DNA of 64,000 nucleotides from Streptomyces sp. NBC_00690 (GTDB lineage: Bacteria > Actinomycetota > Actinomycetes > Streptomycetales > Streptomycetaceae): assembly GCF_036226685.1 (NCBI RefSeq), contig NZ_CP109009.1, forward strand, positions 7,405,501 to 7,469,500. Reading direction: 5' to 3'. Shown here in pieces: positions 32,562 through 40,714 of the stretch. Position numbers and translations under genes: made by a program. Positions within the stretch are counted from its first letter, which is position 1, and every line of letters begins with the position of its first letter. The notes beneath the pieces were generated by a model. That model saw nothing but the letters and a program-made list of their open reading frames with translations. It did no database searches and was not told the DNA's origin.

Positions 32562-34013
32562 ATGTCCAGCGCCGTACTCGCCGTTGACCAAGGCACATCG
32601 GGAACCAAAGCCCTGGTCATCTGCCCCGAGCGTGGGGTGATCGGCACCGGGACCGTACCGGTGTACCCGCGGTACGGTCCCGGCGACCGTGCGGAAGTGG
32701 ATCCGATGTCACTTCTCGACTCCGTCATTGCAGCAGGTCGGCAGGCCCTCGCAGAGGCCGGCGAGCCCGTGGCAGCCGTCGGTCTGGCCAATCAAGGGGA
32801 GACGGTGCTTGCCTGGGACCCCTCAAGCGGTGCGCCCCTGACCGAGGCCATCGTGTGGCAGGACCGTCGGGCCGAGTCCATCTGCACCGAGCTGGCCCCG
32901 TACGCCGACGAGCTCGCCCAGCTCACCGGTCTGCCCCTCGACCCCTACTTCGCGGCTGGGAAGATGGCCTGGATACGGCGGGAGCGGACCCGTGAGGGTG
33001 TGGTCACCACCAGCGACGCCTGGCTGGTCCACCGGCTGACCGGCGCCTTCGTCACCGACGCGGCCACCGCCGGCCGGACACAGTTGCTCGACCTTGATGA
33101 CGTCACCTGGTCGGCGCGGGCACGGGAACTCTTCGGGCTCGGTTCGGAACGCATGCCGGACGTCGTCGACTCGGCAGGTCCGGTGGGCACCACGACCGCC
33201 TTCGGTGCGACCATTCCGCTGACCGGTCTGCTCGTCGACCAGCAGGCGGCCCTGTTGGCGCAGAGCGTCACGGAACCGGGGGCGGCCAAGTGCACCTACG
33301 GGACCGGGGCCTTCCTCCTCGCCCAGACCGGAAAGTCCCCCCTGCGCACCAGCAGCGGTCTCGTCAGCTGTGTCGCCTGGCGATTGGGCGGGCGCACCGA
33401 CTACTGCCTCGACGGACAGGTGTACACGGTCGCCTCTGCCGTGCGATGGCTCACCGAACTCGGAGTGATCTCCGGGGCTGCCGACCTCGATCCGATCGGA
33501 TCGGGCGTACCGGACACCGGGGGAGTGACGTTTGTGCCCGCACTGGCCGGCCTGGCCGCCCCGTGGTGGCGCGGTGACGTGCGCGGTTCGCTCAGTGGAC
33601 TCGGTCTGGACACCTCGCCCGGCCATGTGGTGCGCGCCCTGTGCGAGGGCATCGCGGCCCAGATCACCGAGTTGGCCGCGGCTGCCGCCGGCGATCTGGA
33701 CCAACCGCTCTCCGTGCTGCGCGTGGATGGCGGATTGACCCGGTCCGCACTGCTGATGCAGACCCAGGCCGACCTGCTCCAGATCCCGATCGAGGTCTCG
33801 GCGTTGCCCGATGCCACCGCGCTCGGTGTCGGGGCGGTCGCCCGCATGGGGATCGTCCCGGGTCTCACCATCGAACAGGCGGTGCCCCGATGGGAGCCCG
33901 CCGCCGTGTACGAGCCCGCCATCAGCGCGGACGAGGCGGCGCAGCGCCTCGAACGATTCCGTATGCACGTGGACCGGCTGCTCGACCGGTCGAGCAGCCG
34001 ACCCAACCGGTAG
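32562..34013 (+). CDS. FGGY-family carbohydrate kinase (glycerol-kinase-like), second copy
   Basis: A 483-residue kinase collinear with the one at 15453-16886: LAVDQGTSGTKALVI (phosphate-1), LANQGETVLAWDP and WQDRRAES (both identical in the paralogue), CTYGTGAFLLAQTG (phosphate-2), LRVDGGLTRSALLMQTQADLLQIP (adenosine). It should phosphorylate a glycerol-like polyol or amino-alcohol with ATP. Unlike the first copy it is not in an operon with dehydrogenases, so its product may feed the enzymes of the other locus or a distinct route. The C-terminus ends in a short Arg/Ser tail. The promoter region upstream is AT-rich. Confidence 0.85.
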   Translation: MSSAVLAVDQGTSGTKALVICPERGVIGTGTVPVYPRYGPGDRAEVDPMSLLDSVIAAGRQALAEAGEPVAAVGLANQGETVLAWDPSSGAPLTEAIVWQDRRAESICTELAPYADELAQLTGLPLDPYFAAGKMAWIRRERTREGVVTTSDAWLVHRLTGAFVTDAATAGRTQLLDLDDVTWSARARELFGLGSERMPDVVDSAGPVGTTTAFGATIPLTGLLVDQQAALLAQSVTEPGAAKCTYGTGAFLLAQTGKSPLRTSSGLVSCVAWRLGGRTDYCLDGQVYTVASAVRWLTELGVISGAADLDPIGSGVPDTGGVTFVPALAGLAAPWWRGDVRGSLSGLGLDTSPGHVVRALCEGIAAQITELAAAAAGDLDQPLSVLRVDGGLTRSALLMQTQADLLQIPIEVSALPDATALGVGAVARMGIVPGLTIEQAVPRWEPAAVYEPAISADEAAQRLERFRMHVDRLLDRSSSRPNR

Positions 34014-34139
34014 CGCTCTGGACACGGGACCGCCCGCCGACCGGGCAGGTGGGGTGCGCCGTGGTGGGCCGCACCACCTGCCCGGCCGAACCCATGACGA
34101 ACGGTCCGCACGCGTCGGCCTTGCCGGGGAGCCGGCCGC

Positions 34140-35717
34140 TCACCCCGCTCGGACCGGAAGGACACGCAGCTCAAGGGTCGTCTCCACGAGCGGCTCCGGA
34201 TGTGTGGGGGACGGGTAGTGGTACGCGGGTGCCCATGGCTCGGTGTCGACCGGCCCTGCGTTGGGCCGTCCTGCACCGGACCGCCCGCCGTGGGACGGTC
34301 CGGCAGGGAACGGTTCCGCATCGGCTGGGGTGCCCGATGGTTGTGCAGCGGAGACCGACGCACCGTCCAAGGAGACCTCGGCACCCCCTTGTCGCGTTCC
34401 CCAGCCGGTGTTGGCGCAGGTGGCGGCCCCGTACCAGCGCATGAAGCGCAGTACGGTCCAGGCGAACACCACCGCCAGCGGCATCAGCATCCAGGTCACG
34501 ACCCTCGAACGGATGCGTTCATCGGAGCGGATGATGCTCAGATAGCGCAGCCCCTGGGCCCAACCGATGAGGAAGGGGATCAGAAGGAACGAAGCGTCCG
34601 GTGCGTTGCCGTACTTCAGCGGTTCGACCAGCAGTAGCCAGACCAGAACCGATGTCGACAGGGCGACCTGGAACCAGCGGAGCAGATGGATCCAGTAGGC
34701 GACGCCGTCCAGTGGCAGATAGCGCATGCGCCACAGGGAACGGATGGTCGAGCCGCGCATCCAGCGCAGGTACATCCGGCACAGATGGCCGAACTTCTCG
34801 GGCATGGCGGAGAAGACGACTGCGGTGGGCTGCTGGACGGTCTTTCCGCGCAGAAGCGCGTACAGGGTCAGGAGACTGTCGTCCGACATGGTCACCGGCC
34901 GACCGCGGAAGGTCTCGCTCAGATAGGCGTCGAGGTTGTCACGGATGACCTCGGCCCGATAGGCGGCCAACGGGCCGGAGTTGACGAGCACGGCACCTAC
35001 CGTGGATAGCGCCGAGCGGTCGACCAGCTGGCCGGTCAACAACCAGAGGTCGGTGATCCGGGCCAGCAGATTGGCCCGGTGGTTGGTGGCGAGGACGATT
35101 CCCGCCACGGACTGCACGGAACGCCGCCGGAACGGTATGAGTATCTCCGCGATGGCGTTGGGTGCGAGGCAACTGTCGCTGTCGAGCGTGACATAGACAT
35201 CGGCCTCCGGGCTCGCCCGTACCCCGTGTCCCTGCGCATGGCGTTTGCCTCCGTTGTCCACGCGGCGCCAGGTGGTGTGCACACCCGCCCGTCCGGCCCC
35301 TGCCAGCCACCACTGCCTCACCTCGGGGTACTGGGTGCTGGTGGATCCATCGTCGACGATGTGCACGCTGTCGGGCAGCCTCGTCTGGTCCAGGAGGGAC
35401 TGCAGTCCGAGACGTAGATAGCCGTCGTCCTCGTTGTACACAGGGACGAGGACGGCGACGTGGAGTTCCGCCAGCCGTCTGGCAGTGCGGGGAGTGGCGC
35501 GGTAGGGCCGGTCGAAGTGGTACATGATCGTCTGGGCCATCAGCAGGACGAAGGTGACCGCCCAGACGGCGCCGAGCCGACCGCGGGTCGCATCGCCGAA
35601 GTGGGTCGCGGCGATGGCGTGCTGCGCCGCCCAGGCAGCAGCCGCGGTCAAGGCGATGGCTCCGGCGAGCACCGTGCCGGAATGGTGCGGGTGGGCGGCC
35701 AGGGGTCTCGGGATCAT
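34140..35717 (-). CDS. processive family 2 glycosyltransferase (hyaluronan/cellulose-synthase-like)
   Basis: A 525-residue membrane-embedded glycan synthase. Two N-terminal transmembrane helices (about 14-36, 45-65) precede a GT-A domain with VPVYNEDD, VDDGS (121-125), the DxD motif DSD (179-181), SDDS (catalytic base region, 278-281), and MYLRWMRGST where QxxRW is expected (Met315 replaces Gln). Four or five C-terminal helices follow, then a Pro/Gly-rich cytoplasmic tail of about 100 residues. Such enzymes polymerise and extrude a polysaccharide from nucleotide sugars. The operon with a UDP-sugar dehydrogenase suggests a uronic-acid-containing polymer. ATGA overlap with the small LARTG gene. 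Confidence 0.85.
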   Translation of the reverse strand: MIPRPLAAHPHHSGTVLAGAIALTAAAAWAAQHAIAATHFGDATRGRLGAVWAVTFVLLMAQTIMYHFDRPYRATPRTARRLAELHVAVLVPVYNEDDGYLRLGLQSLLDQTRLPDSVHIVDDGSTSTQYPEVRQWWLAGAGRAGVHTTWRRVDNGGKRHAQGHGVRASPEADVYVTLDSDSCLAPNAIAEILIPFRRRSVQSVAGIVLATNHRANLLARITDLWLLTGQLVDRSALSTVGAVLVNSGPLAAYRAEVIRDNLDAYLSETFRGRPVTMSDDSLLTLYALLRGKTVQQPTAVVFSAMPEKFGHLCRMYLRWMRGSTIRSLWRMRYLPLDGVAYWIHLLRWFQVALSTSVLVWLLLVEPLKYGNAPDASFLLIPFLIGWAQGLRYLSIIRSDERIRSRVVTWMLMPLAVVFAWTVLRFMRWYGAATCANTGWGTRQGGAEVSLDGASVSAAQPSGTPADAEPFPAGPSHGGRSGAGRPNAGPVDTEPWAPAYHYPSPTHPEPLVETTLELRVLPVRAG

Positions 35718-35887
35718 CGTTCGCCGGCCGTGCGGTCGCGACGGAAGCCCAACCGGATCATGACCGCACCCGCACAGACAACGAGGGCGGCGATGCCCAG
35801 GAGCCACCATCCGGTGACCACCGTCCCGCCGACGATGATGGCGCCGGCAGCCGAGCCGGTACGGGCGAGCTGGGAGTTCTCGGACAT
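35714..35887 (-). CDS. 57-aa LARTG-motif single-TM miniprotein
   Basis: A tiny membrane protein: MSENSQ, then LARTG, a glycine-rich turn, hydrophobic helix IIVGGTVVTGWWLLGIAALVVCAGAVMI and a basic tail RLGFRRDR. This is the layout of a sortase sorting signal (LAxTG, helix, positive tail) but with almost no protein in front of it and no signal peptide. GAGG before the ATG and an ATGA overlap with the glycosyltransferase show it is a real, coupled gene. It may be a class E sortase substrate, a stripped anchor for the glycan, or a membrane partner of the synthase. Confidence 0.8.
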   Translation of the reverse strand: MSENSQLARTGSAAGAIIVGGTVVTGWWLLGIAALVVCAGAVMIRLGFRRDRTAGER

Positions 35888-35944
35888 GTGTTCCTCGCTC
35901 TGATCATGGGGTTCGGGCGGACGGCGCCATGTGTCGGACACGTC

Positions 35945-37195
35945 CTAGAGGTGTTCGATGTGATCGCCGACCGGAACCACCCGACGGGTGTCCAGGACGT
36001 ACGGGGCCAGCCGGTGCACGGCATCGAAGTCGAACTCGGGGTGGTCGGTGAGCACGATGACCGCGTCCGCCGCCGCGAGGTCCTCGGGAGTCATCTCGGC
36101 CAGGTGGTCGGCGTCGGGCGTCGTGGGGAGATGGGGGTCGACCGTGGTGCAGTGCGCGCCCTTGGCGATGAGGAGGTCGACGACGCTCCGCGCGGGGGAC
36201 TCCCGGGTGTCGGACGTTCCCGCCTTGTAGGTCAGGCCCAGCGCGAGGATGCGGGCGCCCTTGAGGCACTTGCCGCTCTGGTTCAGGGAGTTCTGGAGGC
36301 GCTCCACGACATAGGCCGGTTGGCGCTCGTTCACCTCCTGCGCCAGCTCGACGAAGCGGAAGGTCTCACCGAGTTGCTGCCGTACGTGGTGGGAGAGGTA
36401 CACGGGATCTATCGGCAGGCAGTGCCCGCCCACCCCGGGGCCCGGTGTGAACCGCATGAATCCGAACGGCTTCGTCCCCGCGCAGTCGAGGGCGTCCCCG
36501 ACGTCGATGCCCAGCAGATGGCCGAGCTTGGCGAGTTCATTGACCAGCGCGATGTTGACATGGCGAAAGGTGTTCTCGAAGACCTTGGCGAGTTCGGCCT
36601 CCTCCAACCCCCGCGCGGGCACGGTCTGCTCGACGATCGAGTCGTAGAAGGCACGGACCCGGTGGAGACAGTCGGCGGTGAGCCCCGCGACGACCTTGGG
36701 CGTGTTCTCGAAGCGCCAGACGGCATTGCCCGGATCGATGCGCTCCGGGCTGAACCCGACCGAGAAGTCTCGGCCGGCGATGAAGCCTGAACCCTCTTCG
36801 AGGAGAGGGATGAGGACATCGCGGGTGGTGCCCGGGTGGGTCGTCGACTCCAGCACCACGGTGCAACCCGGTTCGATGTATCCGGCCAGCGTACGGGCTG
36901 CGGCACGGACGCAGGTCAGGTCCGGTGCGCGATCGGTGAGCGGCGTTGGGACCGTGATGACCGCGACGTCGAAGCCCTTGAGGTCGGCCGCGTCGGACGT
37001 CGCTCGGTAGGTGCGGGCGTCGATCGCGTTCCGCAGCCGGTGGGACGGTACGTCCTCGACGTACGACTCGCCGGAGTCGAGCAGAGCGCACCGGGCGAGG
37101 TCCGGTTCGTAGCCGATGACGTGGTGTCCGACCTCAGCCGCACGCATGGCCAGGGGGAGTCCTACATAGCCTTGTCCCAGTACGGCGATGTTCAT
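35945..37195 (-). CDS. nucleotide-sugar 6-dehydrogenase (UDP-GlcNAc/ManNAc or UDP-Glc type)
   Basis: A 416-residue NAD-dependent four-electron dehydrogenase that oxidises a nucleotide sugar at C6 to the uronic acid. Seen: the NAD-binding GxGxxG in IAVLGQGYVGLPLA, ESTTHPGTT, GFSPERIDPGN, and the active-site loop PGPGVGGHCLPIDP with catalytic Cys259. GGHCxPxDP is the form typical of UDP-N-acetylhexosamine dehydrogenases (WecC/WbpA) rather than of plain UDP-glucose dehydrogenases (GGxCxPKD), so a HexNAcA product is my preference. First gene of the three-gene glycan operon. The ATG was chosen at MNIAVLG; a 65-residue upstream extension is discarded. Confidence 0.88.
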   Translation of the reverse strand: MNIAVLGQGYVGLPLAMRAAEVGHHVIGYEPDLARCALLDSGESYVEDVPSHRLRNAIDARTYRATSDAADLKGFDVAVITVPTPLTDRAPDLTCVRAAARTLAGYIEPGCTVVLESTTHPGTTRDVLIPLLEEGSGFIAGRDFSVGFSPERIDPGNAVWRFENTPKVVAGLTADCLHRVRAFYDSIVEQTVPARGLEEAELAKVFENTFRHVNIALVNELAKLGHLLGIDVGDALDCAGTKPFGFMRFTPGPGVGGHCLPIDPVYLSHHVRQQLGETFRFVELAQEVNERQPAYVVERLQNSLNQSGKCLKGARILALGLTYKAGTSDTRESPARSVVDLLIAKGAHCTTVDPHLPTTPDADHLAEMTPEDLAAADAVIVLTDHPEFDFDAVHRLAPYVLDTRRVVPVGDHIEHL

Positions 37196-37693
37196 GGGGG
37201 TGGGGGTCTTTCTGCCGGCGGTGCGGAGGTGCGCGAGGCGTATCGGCCGGGGGAAGAGCCGAGGGGATGACCGGGCCCGTGGCGACGGTCCTTGAGGTGG
37301 CCCACGGGGTGGGATGTCTGCGTGGTGATGGCCGGCCTCTCGGTTGAGGGCATGGGTCCGTGTCATGACCGTTCGATCGATGGACACCATGAAGCCCGAG
37401 GTGTAGCTGAGATTTCAGCCGATTGAAGTGGCCGGTGTGGCGCTCTTTTGCCGTTCCGTGACGCACATTGGCCAGTTCTCATCTTGCGGTGATCCGTGCT
37501 CATCGAATCCATCGAACCCGCTGCGCAGGGCTGCTCATCGAATCGCCGTGGGTCGCCCGGCCGGATGGCGCCCGTACAACGCTGGTGGGTGCGTCGGTGT
37601 GCCGCTCAGCGCGATGCTCTTCTCTCGCTTGTCGCGGGAACATCACGCCTCTGTGCGGGAGTTGGGCCAGTCGATCACCCCTCCGGCGATGGT
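37196..37693. other. intergenic stretch between glycan operon and NAD(P)-binding gene
   Basis: About 500 bases of promoter region for the minus-strand glycan operon and beyond. Overlapping frames are Arg/Pro-rich and lack coding character. No repeat or terminator seen in this part. Confidence 0.4.
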
Positions 37694-37770
37694 ACATTGA
37701 TCGAGCCATGGATCAATGTTCTAGTGGTCGACCGATGTTCGGTAGTGAATTCGGTGTTCGGCAGCGAATC
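37694..37770 (+). promoter_or_regulatory. inverted repeat and tandem operator-like repeats upstream of the NAD(P)-binding gene
   Basis: ACATTGATC at 37694-37702 is inverted at 37711-37719. Two near-identical 18-base direct repeats follow (37734-37751 and 37753-37770), each containing TTCGG(T/C)AG(T/C)GAA, a partial palindrome TTCG-N4-CGAA. Such layered repeats are typical of repressor operators. They lie 205-280 bases before the gene start. Confidence 0.5.
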
Positions 37771-37975
37771 GCCTTTCCGAGATGAAGGACGGGGTCGATG
37801 AAAACCTGTACAAGGAGCGGCGGAACACCTGGCGCGTGGACGGGACGGTCCGCACGGTCCGCTCCATCCCGCGCCCCGGCGATCGGAACCGCGCCGGTCG
37901 GCTCCCTATCCCTTTCGGCACCTGCGCGGGCTCACACCCATGTCGAGCCGGCAGCGCACCGCACAGGAGGAACAC

Positions 37976-38674
37976 ATGAAGCTGGTCATCTTCGGAGCGA
38001 ACGGCCCTACGGGCCGGCTGACTGTCGAACAGGCGATGATGGAGGGCCACGAGGTCACCGCAGTGACTCGGCGGCCCGATGCCTTCCCGCTCGATGACAC
38101 CCGATTAAGTGTGGTCAAGGCGGACATCCTCGACCCCGATGGGGTGCACCGTGTGGTCGCCGGCCACGACGGAGTCATCTCCACCGTCGGTGTTCCCTAT
38201 ACGAAGGAGCCGGTGACGGTCTATTCGGAAGGCACCGCCAATGTCATCAAGGCGATGGACGCGCATGGCATTCGTCGGCTGGTCTGCGTCAGCTCGATCG
38301 GAGCCAACTACGAGGACGCACCCGGTGAAGCGCTCGTCTTCCGCAAGGTCATCGTTCCGATCCTGCTCAGGATGGGCCGTCCCCTCTACGAGGACACGAG
38401 TCGGATGGAGGACATCGTCAGCGCCAGCGGCTTGGACTGGACGGTCGTCCGTCCTGCAGGTCTCTTCGACGCCACGACCGTGAGCGACTACACCGTCAGC
38501 AAGCTTCGCCACCCCGGTTGGTTCACCTCGCGCAGGGACCTGGCTGACGCGCTGGTGCGCGAGGCGGTCGACAACCTCAACCCGAACTCCCGAGTTGAGG
38601 TCATCACCACCGAGGGCGTTCCCAACTACTTCCAGGTCTTCGTCAAGGAGGCCCTGCACATCGGCAAGAAGTGA
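37976..38674 (+). CDS. NmrA-like NAD(P)-binding protein, contains a TTA codon
   Basis: A 232-residue atypical short-chain dehydrogenase/NmrA-family protein. The Rossmann motif FGANGPTGRLTVEQAM is at the N-terminus, DGVISTVGVPY and LVCVSSIGAN in the middle, and WTVVRPAGLFD near residue 160. The tyrosine-lysine catalytic pair of true SDRs is not evident, so it may be a redox sensor or an NAD(P)H-dependent reductase. AGGAGG lies six bases before the ATG, which excludes the 12-residue upstream extension. Codon 44 is TTA (38105-38107), suggesting bldA dependence. Convergent with a TetR gene. Confidence 0.8.
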   Translation: MKLVIFGANGPTGRLTVEQAMMEGHEVTAVTRRPDAFPLDDTRLSVVKADILDPDGVHRVVAGHDGVISTVGVPYTKEPVTVYSEGTANVIKAMDAHGIRRLVCVSSIGANYEDAPGEALVFRKVIVPILLRMGRPLYEDTSRMEDIVSASGLDWTVVRPAGLFDATTVSDYTVSKLRHPGWFTSRRDLADALVREAVDNLNPNSRVEVITTEGVPNYFQVFVKEALHIGKK

Positions 38675-38749
38675 GCTGGCGGCGAGGTTACTGACGACCA
38701 GATGGGTGGACGGGTGTCGGTCACCGACCGCCGATGGGTGAGGCGAGAG

Positions 38750-39463
38750 TCAGTCGACTGCCGACAGTTGTGATTCCAGGCCGGCGAGGACGAGCTTCAC
38801 GCCCAGGTGGAAATTCGCCTCCCAATCCTCGTCGAGCGGGTACTCATACGCCACGAGCGTGGGGTACTTGTCGACTTCCATCCGCAACTGCTCCTGTGCG
38901 GCTACCCGCTCGGCCTTCGACCACTGGAAGTTGGACTGGCTCGCCGCGGAGCCCAGCACATGGTTGTACAGCAGCCAGCAAACGGCTTGCGTCTGCTGTG
39001 CTCCGAAGCCGGCGCGTGACAGTGTGGCCTGGAGGAACTCCAGCCAGGTGAGGAAGTTCGGCCCGATCGAAGGTCGCTGACGCAGTGGTAGCGCGGCGGA
39101 CCACGGGTGCCGCAGGAGCATGGACCGACACCCGGAGAGGAGGGCGACGACACTCTCCTGCCAGGTCCCATCGTGCCCGTCGGGGAGTGGCGCCTCCGCG
39201 AAGATGGCATCGGTCGCCAGGTCGACGACGTCGTCCTTGGTGTCGATGTGCCAGTACAGAGTCGTGGCGCCGATGCCCATGCGCTGCGCGAGATGACGCA
39301 TGGTCAGCCGCTCGATGCCCTCTTCATCCAGCAGGGCGATGGCCGCCTCGGTGATGCGCTCCCTGGTCAACGGAGGCTCCTGGCGCGGTGCAGGTGGCCG
39401 GCGCAGCCAGACGCTCTGCCCGGAACCCGAGCCCGCAAGACCGCTTCCCCGCGACTTGCCCAC
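38750..39463 (-). CDS. TetR-family repressor with TetR_C-type ligand domain
   Basis: A 237-residue repressor. The N-terminal HTH region is LTRERITEAAIALLDEEGIERLTMRHLAQRMGIGATTLYWHIDTKDDVV (about residues 32-80). The C-terminal domain (about 100-237) resembles tetracycline-repressor-type sensors. Three candidate starts exist (TTG 39478, GTG 39475, GTG 39463). I chose the last because it gives an N-terminus usual for this subgroup (GKSRG...SVWLRRP). An inverted repeat lies about 20 bases upstream, indicating autoregulation. Divergent from the PadR gene, convergent with the NAD(P)-binding gene. Confidence 0.85.
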   Translation of the reverse strand: MGKSRGSGLAGSGSGQSVWLRRPPAPRQEPPLTRERITEAAIALLDEEGIERLTMRHLAQRMGIGATTLYWHIDTKDDVVDLATDAIFAEAPLPDGHDGTWQESVVALLSGCRSMLLRHPWSAALPLRQRPSIGPNFLTWLEFLQATLSRAGFGAQQTQAVCWLLYNHVLGSAASQSNFQWSKAERVAAQEQLRMEVDKYPTLVAYEYPLDEDWEANFHLGVKLVLAGLESQLSAVD

Positions 39464-39484
39464 GTCGACGACCACCAACCTTTC

Positions 39485-39504
39485 CCGCCCATTGTATGGG
39501 GCGG
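39485..39504. promoter_or_regulatory. palindrome upstream of the TetR gene
   Basis: The 20-base element CCGCCCATTGTATGGGGCGG has a perfect core CCCAT-TGT-ATGGG with flanking CCG/CGG offset by one base. It is positioned between the TetR start and the divergent PadR gene, as expected for a TetR operator. Confidence 0.5.
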
Positions 39505-39621
39505 CTCATGGCACGCGGTCGCTGTGAACATCGGCCTTCCATCCAGCGACCGGACCCGGACAGCCTGCCCTTCGGTCCATCGCGCTGGCGGTACCAGCCG
39601 GCGGCAGGTACCTTGTCGTGC

Positions 39622-39978
39622 ATGGTACTGCCGGGTGGAGCGCGTTCCAGGGTGAGTCAACTCCGTCGTGGAGTCCTACAGTTCTGTGTTCTGGCACTGC
39701 TTCGTGACGGCGAGCGGTATGCCTTCGAGCTGGTACGGGAGCTGTGCGATGCGCATGGGCTCGTGACCAGCGAAGGCACCATCTACCCACTGCTGTCGCG
39801 ACTCCGGAAAGAGGGATGGGTCAACTCGGCCTGGCGGGAGTCCGACTCGGGTCCGCCCCGCCGCTACTACACCCTGACCGCAACCGGGCGACGGGCGCTG
39901 AGCGACTTCGCCGGTGAGTGGGGACCTTTCAGAACTGCCGTTGACAACCTCTTGGACCGTGAGGAGGGTCACCAGTGA
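39622..39978 (+). CDS. PadR-family transcriptional regulator
   Basis: A 118-residue winged-helix repressor: LRRGVLQFCVLALLRDGERYAFELVREL, SEGTIYPLLSRLRKEGWV, and PRRYYTLTATGRRAL (the PadR wing and dimerisation helix). PadR proteins of this short type regulate the membrane protein encoded immediately downstream. The start is an ATG giving MVLPGGARSRVSQLRRG. A GTG ten codons later is possible. The stop overlaps the next start (GTGA), so the pair is coupled. Confidence 0.88.
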   Translation: MVLPGGARSRVSQLRRGVLQFCVLALLRDGERYAFELVRELCDAHGLVTSEGTIYPLLSRLRKEGWVNSAWRESDSGPPRRYYTLTATGRRALSDFAGEWGPFRTAVDNLLDREEGHQ

Positions 39979-40589
39979 CCTTGAGGCGAGATCAACTCGT
40001 AGACGACTATTTGCACCGCTTCGACAACGCTTCCGTCTTTCTCGCCGGCGATCGGCGCGCAGAGCTGCGACAGGAGATCGTCGAGCACATAGACGTCGGT
40101 CTGGAGGAGGCGGACGCCCAACACATCGAAGCGGTTCGCGGGGTCCTGGAACGACTGGGACCACCCGCGGACATCGTGGCCGCCGAGCTGGGCGATCGAG
40201 GATCCACCGGCTCGACCCCCGTGGTCACACCGACGGAACCCACGGTCGACGTGGCGGCGAAAGAAGCGATCGAGCAGGCGGATCGGCCAGCACAGGACGA
40301 CAAAGAGGAACCGCCCGCACCCATGCCGGCGTCAGTCCCGCGAGGTAGAGTCTTCCTCCTGACCGGGCTCACCATCGCCGTACTCATTGCGGGCTTTGTG
40401 GTCTTCGGCCTTGCCATGGCAGACAGCGGGCATCCCCAAGAATCACCCGCGTATCTGGAACCGGCCATCAGCTCATCCGAGGGTGCACTTCCGAGTGAGT
40501 GGCCATCGGAGGGGGGCATCGAGCCCACCTCGCCATCCTCGGACGGGTTCTCCGAGCCCTCGGGCGCTGCCAGTGCCCCGCCCTTCTGA
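39975..40589 (+). CDS. HAAS-domain membrane protein, partner of PadR
   Basis: A 204-residue single-pass membrane protein. Residues about 1-70 form the helical HAAS domain (DQLVDDYLHRFDNASVFLAGDRRAELRQEIVEHIDVGLEEA; AVRGVLERLGPPADIVAAE) known for coupling to PadR regulators. A charged, Glu/Pro-rich linker, one transmembrane helix at about 125-147 (VFLLTGLTIAVLIAGFVVFGLAMA) and a Ser/Pro/Glu-rich C-terminal tail probably outside the membrane follow. This is the signalling-type two-gene module with the upstream PadR. The signal it senses is unknown. A terminator hairpin follows the stop. Confidence 0.82.
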   Translation: MTLRRDQLVDDYLHRFDNASVFLAGDRRAELRQEIVEHIDVGLEEADAQHIEAVRGVLERLGPPADIVAAELGDRGSTGSTPVVTPTEPTVDVAAKEAIEQADRPAQDDKEEPPAPMPASVPRGRVFLLTGLTIAVLIAGFVVFGLAMADSGHPQESPAYLEPAISSSEGALPSEWPSEGGIEPTSPSSDGFSEPSGAASAPPF

Positions 40590-40605
40590 CCTGCGCAATG
40601 CCGGG

Positions 40606-40643
40606 CGGCCCGTACCAGCCCTTCGCGGGCACGGTACGGGCCG
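40606..40643. terminator. bidirectional terminator between HAAS and MFS genes
   Basis: A perfect 11-bp stem CGGCCCGTACC/GGTACGGGCCG with inner pairing CCcttcGCGGG. It lies 17 bases after the HAAS stop and 70 bases from the convergent MFS stop. Confidence 0.8.
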
Positions 40644-40714
40644 TCGGGGTTGCTGCCGTCCGAAGGTCGGGGCATCCAGCGCGGGTGCTCTCGCCGGATG
40701 GACCGGCTGACGGA

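Noticed and set aside
37782..37979. 65-codon ORF ending in an ATGA overlap with the NAD(P)-binding gene, considered as a coupled leader
   Set aside because: Weak start signal, Arg-rich sequence, and the downstream gene has its own AGGAGG, so the overlap is likely incidental.
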